Origin: Epiperipatus broadwayi
Taxonomy: Eukaryota; Onychophora; Udeonychophora; Euonychophora; Peripatidae
Direction of reading: 5' to 3'
Assembly: GCA_028023455.1 (NCBI GenBank)
Contig: JAQFVV010012434.1
Location: 3,854,928-3,918,927 of the forward strand
DNA length: 64,000 bases
Made by a program: the position numbers and the translations under genes. Below, piece by piece: positions 16,651 to 28,035 of this stretch. Below the pieces are notes generated by a model. The model was not told the origin of the DNA, ran no database searches, and worked only from the letters and a program-made list of their open reading frames with translations. Every line of letters begins with the position of its first letter. The first letter of the stretch is position 1.

Positions 16651-17339
16651 TATAATAACAATTCATTGAAACATTTAATTCAATATATATACATACTGTA
16701 AAATATTTATGACAAAAATTTCTGGATCTTAGGAAGACATGTACTGATGTTCAAATGTTTTAATCTTATTTGAAATAAATGGCTTTTTTTATTATCAAGC
16801 AAACAATATTTTAGTAGAATTATCTTAATATTTCATTATATAGGTTGTAGATTTAAAACATATATAAAATTGTACTCCATTTCTTATTCAGTAATTAATA
16901 TCCAGTGGTGACTTTTTTGGCATTAAATAATAAGATATATTGTTTAAAATACTATATACAATCTGATCCAACTCTATTTTTTAATTTTATGTATTCAAAG
17001 ACTACTATGTAGATAATAAAATCACTTATGAATATAAAAGACAATAAAATTTTGAATAAGAAAGTTAAGGCCAGTTTGCATTGAGTTATTTGAAAGATTA
17101 TTTACATGAAGATTATTTATTCAACTAGTGATTATTATACAGTTGAATGGTCCTTAATGATGGTATTGCTTTATTAGAAGAACCTAAGATAAAACTATTT
17201 TATTTTTACATAATAAAATAAAATTTAAAAGTCAAATATATTTATAAAGATTTCCATTTTCCATTTTTTTAGATAAAAAATATATGAATATTTTTAAATG
17301 ACTTTTTTTTCTCTTAATTAATTTTCATCAAAATTTATA

Positions 17340-18345
17340 TGTATTTATTAATTAAAGAGAATTTCACTTTTTTAACATATTTTTCTTACTGCTTTTTAGA
17401 ATAACCCAGTGATGCTGTATTGATTATAGAGGAAACTCTCAAATTTAAAAACAAGATAGAGTCTATCTAAAGATAAAAATAGCCATCTTATCTTTAACCA
17501 AAATTCTGATTTATATAGGCAAATCTAAAGCATCTTTATTTGAGAGAGTGAATATGTTACTCTGTTCACTTTTACAACCATTACTTTCTTACATATATTA
17601 ACATTTATGAAATCTTCTGATTTACTATATGTTAATATTATGAATTAATAAAAATTATGCAATATTCAAATTTATTTATTAAGCACAAAGATCATATAAA
17701 ATTAAAGAGAAAGGTTTTCACCTTTTTAACATATGTGCCTTATTAATTTTTGTAATAACTCAAAGATACTGTGTTGAGTACAGAGAAAATTCTCAAACAC
17801 AAGATAGAGACTTTATAAAAATAAGAGCAGACATCTTATTATTAACCTAAATTCTGATTTATATAGGCCAATCTAAAGTGTCTTGGTTTGAGAGAGGAAA
17901 GATGTTACTCTGTTCACTTTTACATCCATTACTTTTTTACATTCATTAATCCTTTCTCTTTAATTTCATATGATCTATGTGTTTAATAAATAAATTTGAA
18001 TGTTACATAATCTCTATTAATTTGTAATATTAACATGTAGTAATTTGAAAGATTTTGTGAATGTAAGAAAGCAATGGCTGTAAAAGTGAGCAGATTAATG
18101 TCTTCACACTTTCAAAGTAAGATACTTCAGATTGGCCTATATAAATCAGAATTTAGGTTAAAGATAAGATGGCCACTCTTATCTTTATAAAGTCTCTATC
18201 TTATGGTTAGATTTGAGAGTTTCCACTGTACTCAATACAACATCATTCAGTTATTATAAAAATCAGTAAGTTGCATATGTTAAAAAGGTGAAATCCTTTC
18301 TCTTTAATTTTATACAATTTATGCACTTAAGAAATAAATTTGAGT
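17340..18345. repeat. Compound repeat: three copies of an approximately 280-bp unit, two direct and one inverted
   Basis: Unit A (about 17345-17640), unit B (about 17690-17960) and inverted unit C (about 18030-18345) share AATTAAAGAGAAAGG, CCTTTTTAACATAT, GAGACTTTATAAA-type and TTCTGATTTATATAGGC blocks in the same order. B and C make a long imperfect inverted repeat. The AT-rich linkers between units also carry inverted copies of the unit edge. This looks like a DNA transposon that inserted into, or recombined with, its own kind. Confidence 0.65.
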
Positions 18346-19880
18346 GTTATATATTTGTTAAATTTATATTCATTTTAATTACTTTGTATTTGTACATTTT
18401 AAAAAATTTTGATTGTCTATTATTATTTTCTTTATTCTTTATTTAATATATAAGTAAAGCAAACTCTAAATAACCCATTCCAACAATAAAGACAACATCA
18501 AGTGTTAGCCATTATTCATCAAAATGATGAATAATTGAATGATTATGAATTATCTACCTGAAGAAAATATTAAACCTTTTTAAATCAAAACACGTTCAAG
18601 TTTTATCTAATCTGTCTTTGAATCATGATCTGAATATGGCCAAAAATTGCATAAGCCCCATGATCTCTTTTTAGAACTATTATTTAGTTATAAAACGTTG
18701 CAAAATTAAAAAATTAAAGCTTTAATAATTATTCAGTTCTTGTTGTTGATAAGATTTGGAAATTAATACCTTTGTAGGTCAATAATTATTTTTAATTTCA
18801 TTAATTATTTATCCAAAATTATCTTCTTTGTTAGAATTTAATGGTCAGTGACATATGTCGATGTGATCAAGAACAAATCTTGATCTACAGTCAATGGCTG
18901 TCCAATATATGAATATAGAGACAGAATTATGGGATTTTATAAGGCCACTAATGAATTTTGCGTTGGACTGAAATCTTTACAAGTTACTTTACGATATTTT
19001 GTTAATAGTTATAATATGTAAAAAAAAAAAAAAGATCACGTGTTAAATATATATATATATATAATTATCTTCAAGATTGCTGTTATTTTATATTATTTAC
19101 TTATTATACATTTAATTAATTCTAATTTAATTATAATCAATAATTGTCTCATATCTGATTATTTGCATATATGACTACACATCTTTTTATCACAAAGCGT
19201 TAGATCTTTTTTTTTTCATTTTAGTCTTGTCTTTTAATTACAAAACACTTCCAGATATTTATTAAATAAAGCAAATGATAAATAGCATTATTATATTATG
19301 CACGTTAATTCCATCTCATCAATTAATTCTATTGTTTACACTGTACCATTTTTTCTTTGCTTCCTGTATTAATTTTTTTCTTAATCTAGTTATCTTTTAA
19401 CAAATGCTTTATTTAATATCTATAACGCACATATTTTTGTTTTATTTTTTTCTGAAATATTTACTGTAAAACTTATCTCTTTTTGGCAGAATATCTTCTT
19501 ATTAGAAATGAAATTCTTATAATGATAAAAAAAAATATGAAGAAGAAGAGAATAGTAATTATATTGTTTGCTTGCATGTATTGATTTAGAACAGAAAATT
19601 TCCATATTTTTTGATCCCAAAATCTCATGTTTTTTTTTCAGAATTATATTTGTTTTGAGATATTATTAATAAAGGCTTTGATATTCTATTTCCTGTTTTT
19701 TAAATAAACATTGTAAAATTGGATTAAATATGTGGCAAGTATGCCATAGCATTGACTAAGAATTCAAATTGGGGTGAAAGTTGAAAATTTATATACAATC
19801 CTAACAAGTATTAGACTTTTTTAAAGGCAGTGTATTTAAAGAACTATTCCAGTGAATTTTATTGTCTCTAATTTTATTAT
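18346..19880. other. AT-rich DNA without a supported gene
   Basis: Contains a poly-A stretch and a TA run near 19020-19065. The minus ORF at 19420-19620 (66 codons) has no recognisable features and probably arises by chance. Confidence 0.4.
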
Positions 19881-19884
19881 TGTT

Positions 19885-21065
19885 TTGACAGTGATAATAG
19901 TAACAAACCATCTATATAATAGTGCCACCAAGTGCAAGCCTTAATAAACAATGAATGCAGGAAGGTTAGTGAATAAAATCCCTTTCTAGTACCTACTCTA
20001 ATATTGCAAGACTAGTTTCTAGCTTGTGGATTTCATCATCGAGAAGTCTTGAATTTGAGAGTGCTGCACCTAGATGTTAGGATGTATTGAAACCCTCCAG
20101 CAGCCATCTTTCACCTATTTGGATAACTATAAAGCTAGAAGCCCAAGTTGAAAACACAATAAATGTTTTCAATCCAAGCTCATTTGCTTGTATAGTCATA
20201 TAGATCTGAACTCAGTATAGCATCTATACATTTGGTGTCTGATTTTTCAAAAGCTCCAGCCACCATTATTCTATAAGCAAAATAGGTATAAAACTATCAA
20301 AACATCACATGATTATCATATTATCATTTCATGTGTATACACAGGATGTTAATAATAGTAGCAAACTTACTATATACTAGTGCCACCAAGTGAAAGCCTT
20401 AATAATCAATGAATGCATGAAGGTTTGTGCATAAAATCCCTATCTAGTAGCTACTTCTCCAATATCCCCAAACTAATTTCTAGTTTGTGACTTTCATCAG
20501 AGAGAAGCCTGAATTTAAGAGCACTGCAACTAGACCTGCTGTATGGAGAGTTTACTACATTATTAACAGCTTTTTTAAGCATATAAAATGGTGATCATGT
20601 GATGTGTTAGTTGCTTTATAACTATCCTGTCTATAGGATAATGATGGCTGGGTTTTTTAAAAAAACAGACATCAAAATATGTAGATATTGAACTGAGTTC
20701 AGTTCAATATGACTATACAAGCAAATGAGTTTGGATTGAGAACATTATTGTGTTTTTATCTTCGGCTCCTATCTTTATAGTTAACTAAATAGGTAAAAGG
20801 TAACTTCTGCAGGGTTGCATTATATTGTAAGATCTAAATATAGTGCTTTCAAGTCCAAGGCTTCTCATTGATGAAAGCCACAAGCTAGAAACTAGTCTGT
20901 GGATATTGGAAGTGTAGGAAATAAAGATTTTATTCACAAACATTTCTGCACTCATTGGTTATGAAGGTTTGCATTTGTTAGCACTCCTGTATGGACAGTT
21001 TGCTACTGTTATTAACAGCCTCTGTAAATATATGAAATGGTGGTCATGTGTTGTTTTGATGGTAT
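19885..21065. repeat. Compound inverted-repeat element (family R)
   Basis: The block marked by GTGCCACCAAGTG, CAATGAATGCA, CATAAAATCC, AGTTTCTAG and AGAGCACTGCA-type words occurs at about 19900-20090, again direct at about 20350-20560, and inverted at about 20840-21000. Outer parts (about 20100-20260 and 20640-20830) also pair as inverted repeats, for example around CAAATGAG. Diverged pieces of the same family lie at 29280-29490 (plus) and 33725-33875 (minus). No protein is encoded. It is a dispersed, probably transposon-derived family that I cannot assign. Confidence 0.65.
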
Positions 21066-21479
21066 TATTATTTTGTTTCAAATGATAAAAGTCTCTTCTT
21101 TGCAGGGGACTATTTAAAGATAATTATCAATATATGCGATGTACCTTTTAATCTCTAAACACTAGATATCAGCAAAATTTATAATATTAATTTTTAAATA
21201 TAAATTTTTACTATAATTCAATGACTATGTTTGGTCATAACATTCTATTTTGTATATACTTAAACATTTAATTTCAGCCAGAGAAGTTAATAAATCATAT
21301 ATGCAAAATTGTATCCAATTTGAATGTTTGATTTTTAATCACTTGAAATTATAATTTCTTTATTATTAAATTATACAGTGACTTTTTTTGAAAGTTATAA
21401 TTGATATTGATCACTAATTCTGTTAACACACATTTGATTCAAAAAATATTTTGCATTTAGTTAATTTTATGTCTTTAAG

Positions 21480-24400
21480 TTATTAGTTCTCAATTTAATC
21501 TATGATATTTGTTGTTTCAAGCACATAATCATATTTCCCTTTTCAATACTATCAAAAAAACTCAATTCAAGATTATTTCTATAATTAACTTCATATATTA
21601 TGTTTTCAAATATAGTAATAATTAGACCAATGTATTTGAAGTTATTCTTCTTAAAATTTATGATAATCAAACTTTATTATCTGAGAAAATTCATTGAACA
21701 TTACTTTAACCATATTAACACTCATCTTTAGTTCTATTTTCTTACTTTTATAATAAACTCTCACAATATTTTTTAAAACTCTAAAGCATTTTTGAAAAAA
21801 AAACAATGATGTTATCTTCAAACTCTAGCTGCTTATTTAAATAATTTCCATATACTTATATGCACTTAATTTTCCATTTTAACTCATAAAGTATTCCTTG
21901 TAAACCAGTAAAAAGTTTTGAAGATGTGGAATCACCCTATCACACACTCTATCAATGTTAAACTTTATAGTATCATAATGTTATCTAACTGTTGCTATCA
22001 TAATTTGATATTTATTTTTTAAAATAAGATGAAATTCTAGATCTAATCTATGATGGTCCAAAGTTTGAAACATAATGGAAATACATATAGGACAAATATC
22101 TTTCATAATCTTCAAATTCAAAGCACAATGTTAACACATATTTGTTTTTTTATAACTTTTCTCAATATTTGGATATAATCCACTGAGCTAAAACAACATT
22201 TAATTCCAGTTTACAATTTTGATTGATTGCAATTTAAAATTTTCTGTGGACAAGCTCTAATTATCTTAGTAAATATTTTATGTAAAACTAATACAAGATT
22301 CATAGTTCTATAATTATTAATATATTCTTTATCACTAATTATTACATTCTTCCAATCACTTGATACATTTTTTATCATTTTGTATGCAACATTTCTAGTA
22401 ATTTTTGTATTACTTCTTCTGTTTGTTTTAAGATATCATTAATAGTTCCGTCATTTCAAGGAGGTTTCCAAGTTTTTCATAAATTTAATTTCATATTTCA
22501 TCTCTTCATTTAAAATACTTGGAAATTCAAAAGATGTAGTAATTGTAATTATTTTATTTTATTTTATTCTTCCACATATTTTACAATGTTAATTATCTTA
22601 TTAATAATCTATATTTTGAAACATTTATTTTCTTCTATAGCTTTCTTTATCAATTCATATTTATATTTTTGTGTCATTAATAACTTTTTTTTATAACATT
22701 TTTCAGAAACTTTAAATATTCAATTTTAAATAAGTGATTTTTAAATATTTTAATATTCATTTTTTTATACATCTCTTTGTCTCATTTGAAAATTTATTGA
22801 TGAATTATTTCTTTTTTGAACTATCTGTCTCTATTGCTGTTATTAATAAAATATAAGTTATCTATTGATATCAGTTAAGTTTGTCATCTTCAAAATCTGT
22901 TAATACTGATTAGTATGCTGTAATTTAAATACATTGGTGTGTTTCTAAAGGTTAAAAATATCATTAAATCAGTAATGCATTTTGAAATAATATTCATCTG
23001 TGATGTTTTGCATTAATACATGAATTCAATGTTTACTTCCTGTGTTTAATTTACTAAAAGCATTACAATTCTGAAAAAAAAAAAACGTATTTTCTGATCA
23101 TCAAAATATATAATCTAATTCTACTCTGCTTTTATTCGAATATTTTCATGTACATTTCTGTTTAGCATTTTTTAGTTCTCGCATTATAGCCAAATTTTAG
23201 ACAGAACGTTCATTTTTCAATTGTTTTTACTATTAAAATATTGTTTGGTGTGATCAGAAGCATTTTATACATTTATAGAAAATATTTTTACTTTTTTCAT
23301 CATAATGAAAACCTGTTGAGGCATAAATCTAAATGATCTGAATTTAGTATCTTCCATTAAAAATATTAACCTACGTTGCCATTTGGTGTGATGCATCACC
23401 AATCTTCTCAATGTCATTTATTACATTTTATTTATAATTAATTTCATCCTATTTGTGCTTACAATACATGTACTCATATTCTAGCATTTGTGCATGTGTG
23501 GCACAACTGTTCCCAAAATCTATAAAGTGTTATAAAATAGATAACTAAAAAAATGAGCTGAGTGCTTCCAAAGGATTTTGCTTTCATAATCATAGCTTGC
23601 TACTATGTTTAATGATATGCAAATATGCTAATGCCATTTCTTTGATAAAGCATAGCTCATGTCCTTCCTATTTATGGTGTCTTTGTCTCATGAGATGAAG
23701 AAAGCCTCTTTGATTTTTTTAAGGTCATGTCTCTCTCTACACATGATTGTGGGATTGTCTGGAATGCACTCATGGTGACTTGTATTCTGGTGCTGATAGA
23801 AAATGGAATAGGTGGAAGGATCGTTGAGTGCTTTCTTGTATGAATATTTATGTTGTACTAATCATGTGGACAAAGATGCTCTGCTTTCTCCATAATATGT
23901 GCCTTTACAATTATTGTTTGAGCATGCAATATTATATACTGTATGGGGAATTTGTAGAAGTGGAGTTGGGTTTTTAGTATTGTTAGTTGAATTGTTAGAG
24001 TTTAGGGGGGTTTGGAAACAAAACTGATATCTGTTGTTGAGGACACCATAAATAGGAAGGACATATGCTATACTTTATCAAAGAAATGGAATTAGCATAT
24101 TTGTATATCATTAAATGTAGTAGCAAGCTATGATTATGAAGGCAAGATCCTTTGAAAGTGCTCAGCTCATTTGTTTTTAGTTATCTATTTTATAACACTT
24201 TATAGCTTTTGGGAACAGTTGCATCACACACATGCTAAAATATATATATTTCCCAAAAGTAAAAAAAAAAATATTTGACTTAATGGACTCTTATAGTAAA
24301 ATACAAATTCATTGATAATCCTTTTTCTAATTTAAAAAAAACGATCCCATTTATTTTTAGATAATTCTTCTTACAATTGACATAATGTTCCTTAACTTGA

Positions 24401-24905
24401 AAATGATCTGCAGTTTCAATGCCCAAATAAAAAACTATTATTCAATAGTAGTCTAAGTCTGCAATCTGGAGATTCTTAGCACTCTCTATCTTCATCTACA
24501 TGTTTTACCTTGGATAATGATTTTATGGTCATAATTTAATTTTGTATGTAATTATTGTAAATATCTAATGAAAAACCCATTATTAACACACACATATATT
24601 CTGATTTCAGAAAAACTGAACCACTGTTTCAGCTAAGAACTAGTAGATCTAACTATAAAAAAAGATCATAACATTTCTTGATCATAAATTTGAAAGTTTA
24701 AAGCTAAAGAATTTACTATATTGGCTCATGTATTTTGATGGATAGCCCACCCATGTGCATTTACCCTTGAAGTTCCATATTAATAATAGCTGCAACAAAA
24801 AAATAAAGAATGGACATTAGGAATTTTTCCTCTTTAGTTTCTTTAAATTCTAAAAAAAAATTCAAAGAGTATTCTTGCAGTTAAAAGCAAACTCTTTTCT
24901 GCAGT
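21480..24905 (-). mobile_element. Old RTE-clade LINE copy, split by a nested foldback element
   Basis: Order and content follow the better copy at 36.9-40.2 kb. RT-region homology spans about 21480-22700, endonuclease-region homology about 22950-23400, and the N-terminal and 5' UTR part resumes at about 24290-24905. The 5' end finishes in the same CTGCAG word as the other full-span copies. The foldback at 23.48-24.24 kb lies inside the endonuclease region and so is younger. The 3' end is truncated: the C-terminal domain and 3' tail were not found. No open frame of useful length survives. Confidence 0.7.
23483..24238. mobile_element. Foldback transposon with about 205-bp inverted arms, nested in the RTE copy
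   Basis: The left arm (about 23483-23690) and right arm (about 24040-24238) are reverse complements with only scattered mismatches. Both carry blocks such as ATAAAGTGTTATAAAATAG, GAGCTGAG and CCTTCCTATTTATGGTGTC. The ends begin TAGCAT on both strands. The centre of about 350 bp has no ORF I recognise. Homology to RTE resumes on both sides, which makes the nesting order clear. Confidence 0.75.
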
Positions 24906-25050
24906 CATATATATATATATATTGATTTTTTTAAATTTTTTTAGCTGTTTATTATAAATTTTGTTTAAGATTGATTAATATTATATATTCATAATTAAAA
25001 TTTTCCCCAAATCTAAAATTCAACAAAAGCAGCCAAGAAATAATAATAAA

Positions 25051-25094
25051 ACACAACCAAAGGTTTCACTGCTACAAGCAGATTTCTCAAGTGT
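25051..25094 (-). ncRNA. Hammerhead-like fold in the PLE-1a 3' region
   Basis: On the minus strand, ACAC (25094-25091) pairs with GTGT (25054-25051) as stem I. TTGAGAA occupies the CUGANGA site (25090-25084). A CTGC/GCAG stem II follows, then GAAA (25067-25064), a CC/GG stem III with a three-base loop, and a GUU triplet. Core positions 3 and 8 are U and A instead of C and G. The same exchange is found in the other two PLE-1 copies. Confidence 0.45.
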
Positions 25095-25160
25095 AGAGAA
25101 CTACAAAAACTACACCATATACAATATTAAACATTACCCACATTGTAATCCATTTACTTC

Positions 25161-25601
25161 TCATCCACCCTTAATATTAAAAGAACTCTTAAATAAGTTA
25201 ATTCCTTCAGAATAATAAATTTTCAATAACAAAGATTCTTTAATTCCTCTTTTTATTTCATTTTTTTCAAAGAGGACAACCTTAGGTCCATCAAAATTAA
25301 TATTGTGGCCTGTATCTTTTTCATGGACATACAAAACAGAACTAAGATATCTATTTCTAACTCTACTTTTATGAACATTTATTCTTTCATTTAAACTCAA
25401 ACTACTCTGACCTATGTAGACCTTCTTACAAAAACAAGAGATAAAATATACTACACCAGGAATAGTCTTCCTATCAAAAATTCCCTTTGTATTATTTAAT
25501 AAATTATTCAATGTAATACCCCTTTTCCAAGCAATTTTCTTATTTCCAAATAAATTGCTATTCCGAAATACAATTTTATAAGAAGACAATTTAAATGGCA
25601 A
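25161..25601 (-). CDS. PLE C-terminal fragment with GIY-YIG endonuclease domain, open but truncated
   Basis: 146 codons without a stop. The GIY-YIG core is at about residues 50-75, with VVYFISCFCKKVYIG supplying the first block and the second YIG. RINVHKSRVRN follows, then HEKDTGHNINFD, the PLE family's histidine and aspartate tail. A conserved WKRGITLNNLL precedes the nuclease. The RT domain is absent, so this is the last sixth or so of a full PLE protein. The apparent start Met lies inside the original frame and is not a real start. Intact reading suggests a fairly young copy. The family's domain nicks DNA for target-primed insertion. Confidence 0.7.
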   Translation of the reverse strand: MPFKLSSYKIVFRNSNLFGNKKIAWKRGITLNNLLNNTKGIFDRKTIPGVVYFISCFCKKVYIGQSSLSLNERINVHKSRVRNRYLSSVLYVHEKDTGHNINFDGPKVVLFEKNEIKRGIKESLLLKIYYSEGINLFKSSFNIKGG

Positions 25602-25629
25602 AGAAATAATTAAATGTGATAGCTATCAG

Positions 25630-26202
25630 TCTGTATCTCATAAAGTAGCTGCTTTCAGGAATTATTGTTATAGGAATAAAAAATTAAATAATTCTAGTGG
25701 TGTAGCTTTGTTTCAAAAAGATCAATTCTATAAAGATTATTTGAGTGTTGGTTACTCTGATAAATTTGTTAAAAGTATTTTATTTAATAGTAATATTTGT
25801 AAGGATGTACAAGATAAAGAAAAATATGATTTTATTTCTTTGCCATTTAAATTGTCTTCTTATATAATTGTATATAGGAATAGCAATTTATTTGGAAATA
25901 AGAAAATTGCTTGGAAAAGGGGTATTACATTGAATAATTTATTAAATAATACAAAGAAAATTGTTGATAGGAAGACTATTCCTAGTGTAGTATATTTTAT
26001 TTCTTGTTTTTGTAAGAAGGTTTACATAGGTCAGAGTAGTTTGAGTTTAAATGAAAGAATAAAGGTTCATAAAATTAGAGTTAGTAATAGATATCTTAGT
26101 TCTGCTTTGTATGTCTATGAAAAAAATATAGGTTACACTATTAATTTTGATGGAGCTAAGGTTGTCTTTTTTGAAAGAAATGAAATCAAAAGAAGAATTT
26201 AA
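25630..26202 (+). pseudogene. PLE-1b C-terminal protein fragment (GIY-YIG domain)
   Basis: One open frame from about 25630 to the stop at 26202. The nuclease core VVYFISCFCKKVYIGQSS is intact and is followed by LNERIKVHK. Compared with copy a, the frame stops early: a TAA after NEIKRRI replaces a sense codon, and the conserved tail (SLLLKIYYSE, then FKSSFNIK) reads on in the same frame to about 26310. The premature stop and the missing RT make it non-functional. Confidence 0.65.
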
Positions 26203-26339
26203 AAATCTTTGTTATTGAAAATTTATTATTCTGAAGCAATTAACTTATTTAAGAGTTCTTTTAATATTAAGGATAGATGGGAAGTAAATGGATTTGTGGA
26301 TAATGTTTAATATTATATATGTAGTTTTTGTTGTTCTTT

Positions 26340-26382
26340 ACACTTGAGAAGTCTGCTTGTAGCAGTGAAACCTTGGTTGTGT
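26340..26382 (+). ncRNA. Hammerhead-like fold in the PLE-1b 3' region
   Basis: Stem I is ACAC (26340-26343) with GTGT (26379-26382). The core TTGAGAA is at 26344-26350, and stem II CTGC/GCAG lies within 26351-26366. GAAA is at 26367-26370. Stem III is CC/GG with a two-base loop, then GUU. Identical architecture to copy a, while loop lengths differ between copies. Confidence 0.45.
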
Positions 26383-26662
26383 TTTATTATTATTATTATT
26401 ATTATTATTCCTTGGCTGGTCTGTTTGAATTTTGGATTTGGGATAATTTTAATTATATATTGACTAGTTTAGTTTTATGCTTGTAATGTTTATATATTCA
26501 TAGTATTATTTCTGAGAGCTTCCTTGTAGTAAAAATATAATAGCTAAATAGCTACTGTTTCAATACAATAACAAATACTTTCCTCGGAGCTTTTTCTTCC
26601 TCAAATCATAAGAATGTGTGTGGTGAGATTTAGAATCCATTATTTTTATTAACACATTAAGT

Positions 26663-27163
26663 CAGGGGTTCCCAACCTTTTTGCACTTAAGAGCACATTA
26701 TATAATACCAGTCAGGTGGTGAGCACCATGTATTTTCTCAATGTAAATTTATAATTGGATATTGTTAATAATGCACATAATGTATAAAAAAATTTTAATG
26801 TATAATTAACTTTTATATTTTAATGTAAATTACTAAATTATATATAATATTATTAGTCAATGCAATCTATGGCACTGCACTTCATTGGCAATTGCTTCAT
26901 AATTAGGGGAGTATGATGATATTCCTGCTCGTAAGCAATCATCAAAAATGTTCATCACTCAGTTGAGATACTCTTTTATGCTGTAAAAGTATAGTATGCC
27001 CTACAATTTGATTACAATGTAATACAATAATTTATAAGAAATTTTAAAAATTAAATTTATTTGTATCAGATAAATAATTTTTTATCATGTTCGGATAGTG
27101 GCGGGCACACTAAAATGGTATATAGGCACCATAGTGCCTGTGGGAATAAAGTTGGGACCCCTG
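26663..27163. mobile_element. hAT-type MITE with 8-bp target duplication
   Basis: It starts CAGGGGTTCCCAACC and ends in the near reverse complement GTTGGGACCCCTG. Both ends are followed outward by the identical 8 bases CATTAAGT (26655-26662 and 27164-27171). An 8-bp duplication with CAGGGG ends and a CCCAAC subterminal word is the standard hAT signature. At 501 bp with no transposase frame, it is non-autonomous. It interrupts PLE-2 copy b. Confidence 0.9.
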
Positions 27164-27444
27164 CATTAAGTTAACAAACCATGATATCAATTTTAATAAA
27201 ATACATATTCTGGCAAAAATTGAACAATATGATCAGAGACTGTTAAGAAAAACCTATAGAAATTTTAAAAGGCCTAAGAGCATAAATGTAAAGTATGAAT
27301 ACATAAAATTAATAATATTTGAAAAAAGCTATTGGAGGATAAAATATTTTTTAAAACTTTTCAACCAATAAAATTTAAGAATGAGGAGAAAATAAAAGAA
27401 AAAATAATGATTTTAAATCTGATCACACACATTCTTATGATTTG

Positions 27445-27502
27445 AGAAAAAAGAAGCCTGAGGAAAGTACTTGTTATTGAACTGAAATGACAGCTATTTA
27501 GC
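27445..27502 (+). ncRNA. Degraded hammerhead-like motif in the PLE-2b right arm
   Basis: CTGAGGA (27458-27464) and GAAA (27484-27487) are separated by 19 nt that can form an AGU/ACU stem. AAGAAGC (27451-27457) pairs with GCTATTT (27493-27499) as stem I, with one A·A mismatch. The expected stem III and triplet (AC, one base, GUA) are altered to UGACA here. The left arm, read on the minus strand at 26543-26590, keeps GAAAC-A-GUA but has CCGAGGA in the core. Each arm is therefore damaged at a different place. Confidence 0.35.
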
Positions 27503-27574
27503 TATTATATATTTATTACATGAAAACTCTCAGAAATGATACTATGAACTTATTTATCCATGAAAATATTGGAA

Positions 27575-27577
27575 GTA

Positions 27578-27617
<40 letters not shown>

Positions 27618-27627
27618 TTGTGTGTGT
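27575..27627. repeat. (TA)n(TG)n microsatellite
   Basis: TA units change into TG units directly outside the right arm of PLE-2b. Confidence 0.95.
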
Positions 27628-28035
27628 CTAACTGAAATGTAAGTATTTGTATCTTCCAATGAGGTATGTAACATAAATAAACTATTAAAAGACAAAATGA
27701 TATCACTTATGCTTTAGCATTTGTTGATATTTATGCTTAGTTTATTTACATAATTGTAAATGAGTTAATTTTATCTATTGGTTATATATATGCATGGAAT
27801 AAATTATATGGAATCACCATTTAATCATTCACAGGATCAAAGTGAGTCTTAGTTTTAGCAATCCCAAACATGAAATGAAAATTTAGTTTAATAAAAATAT
27901 TTGTAATGAAGTGATATACCTTCTAATGAGTTATGCAATGTAAATAAAGTACTAAAAGACGGTGTTAGTTTATTCATGTTGCATAACTCATTGGAAGGTA
28001 CATTTGCTTCTGTTTCAGTTACATATAATCAGAGA
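27624..28035. repeat. Local inverted-repeat cluster
   Basis: The words CCTTCTAATGAGTTATGCA and TGCATAACTCATTGGAAGG, on either side of about 27960, form arms of about 32 bases within 27918-28002. A further diverged copy of the same word lies at 27645-27690, before the pair. Probably a small foldback element; no ends could be fixed. Confidence 0.55.

Larger units (their letters stand above)
24985..25617 (-). mobile_element. 5'-truncated Penelope-like element (PLE-1 copy a)
   Basis: Minus-strand copy holding the PLE C-terminal coding region (25161-25601) and a 3' region that contains a hammerhead-like fold (25051-25094). The homology with the neighbouring plus copy runs from its outer 3' end at about 24985 to the shared junction near 25617. 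Three related C-termini exist in this window (25.2, 25.9 and 41.5 kb). Confidence 0.75.
25618..26455 (+). mobile_element. 5'-truncated Penelope-like element (PLE-1 copy b), head to head with copy a
   Basis: Plus-strand copy reaching further upstream than copy a: reading begins near 25630 (YQSVSHKVAAFRNY), a position that in PLEs lies between RT and nuclease. It shares the 3' region with copy a and ends in (ATT)n plus a short conserved tail near 26455. The two copies abut at 25617/25618 with their truncated 5' ends inward, a head-to-head arrangement known for PLE insertions. Confidence 0.75.
26500..27545 (+). mobile_element. Second degraded PLE of family 2 (PLE-2 copy b), split by a hAT MITE
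   Basis: Inverted arms at about 26510-26650 and 27400-27540 match each other and the arms at 2.0 and 3.4 kb. Between the MITE and the right arm, plus-strand translation gives the PLE C-terminal tail (CDINFNK, then QRLLRKTYRN), aligned with the 3060-3260 segment. The RT and most of the nuclease are absent. It is dead, and older than the hAT MITE it contains. Confidence 0.65.
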
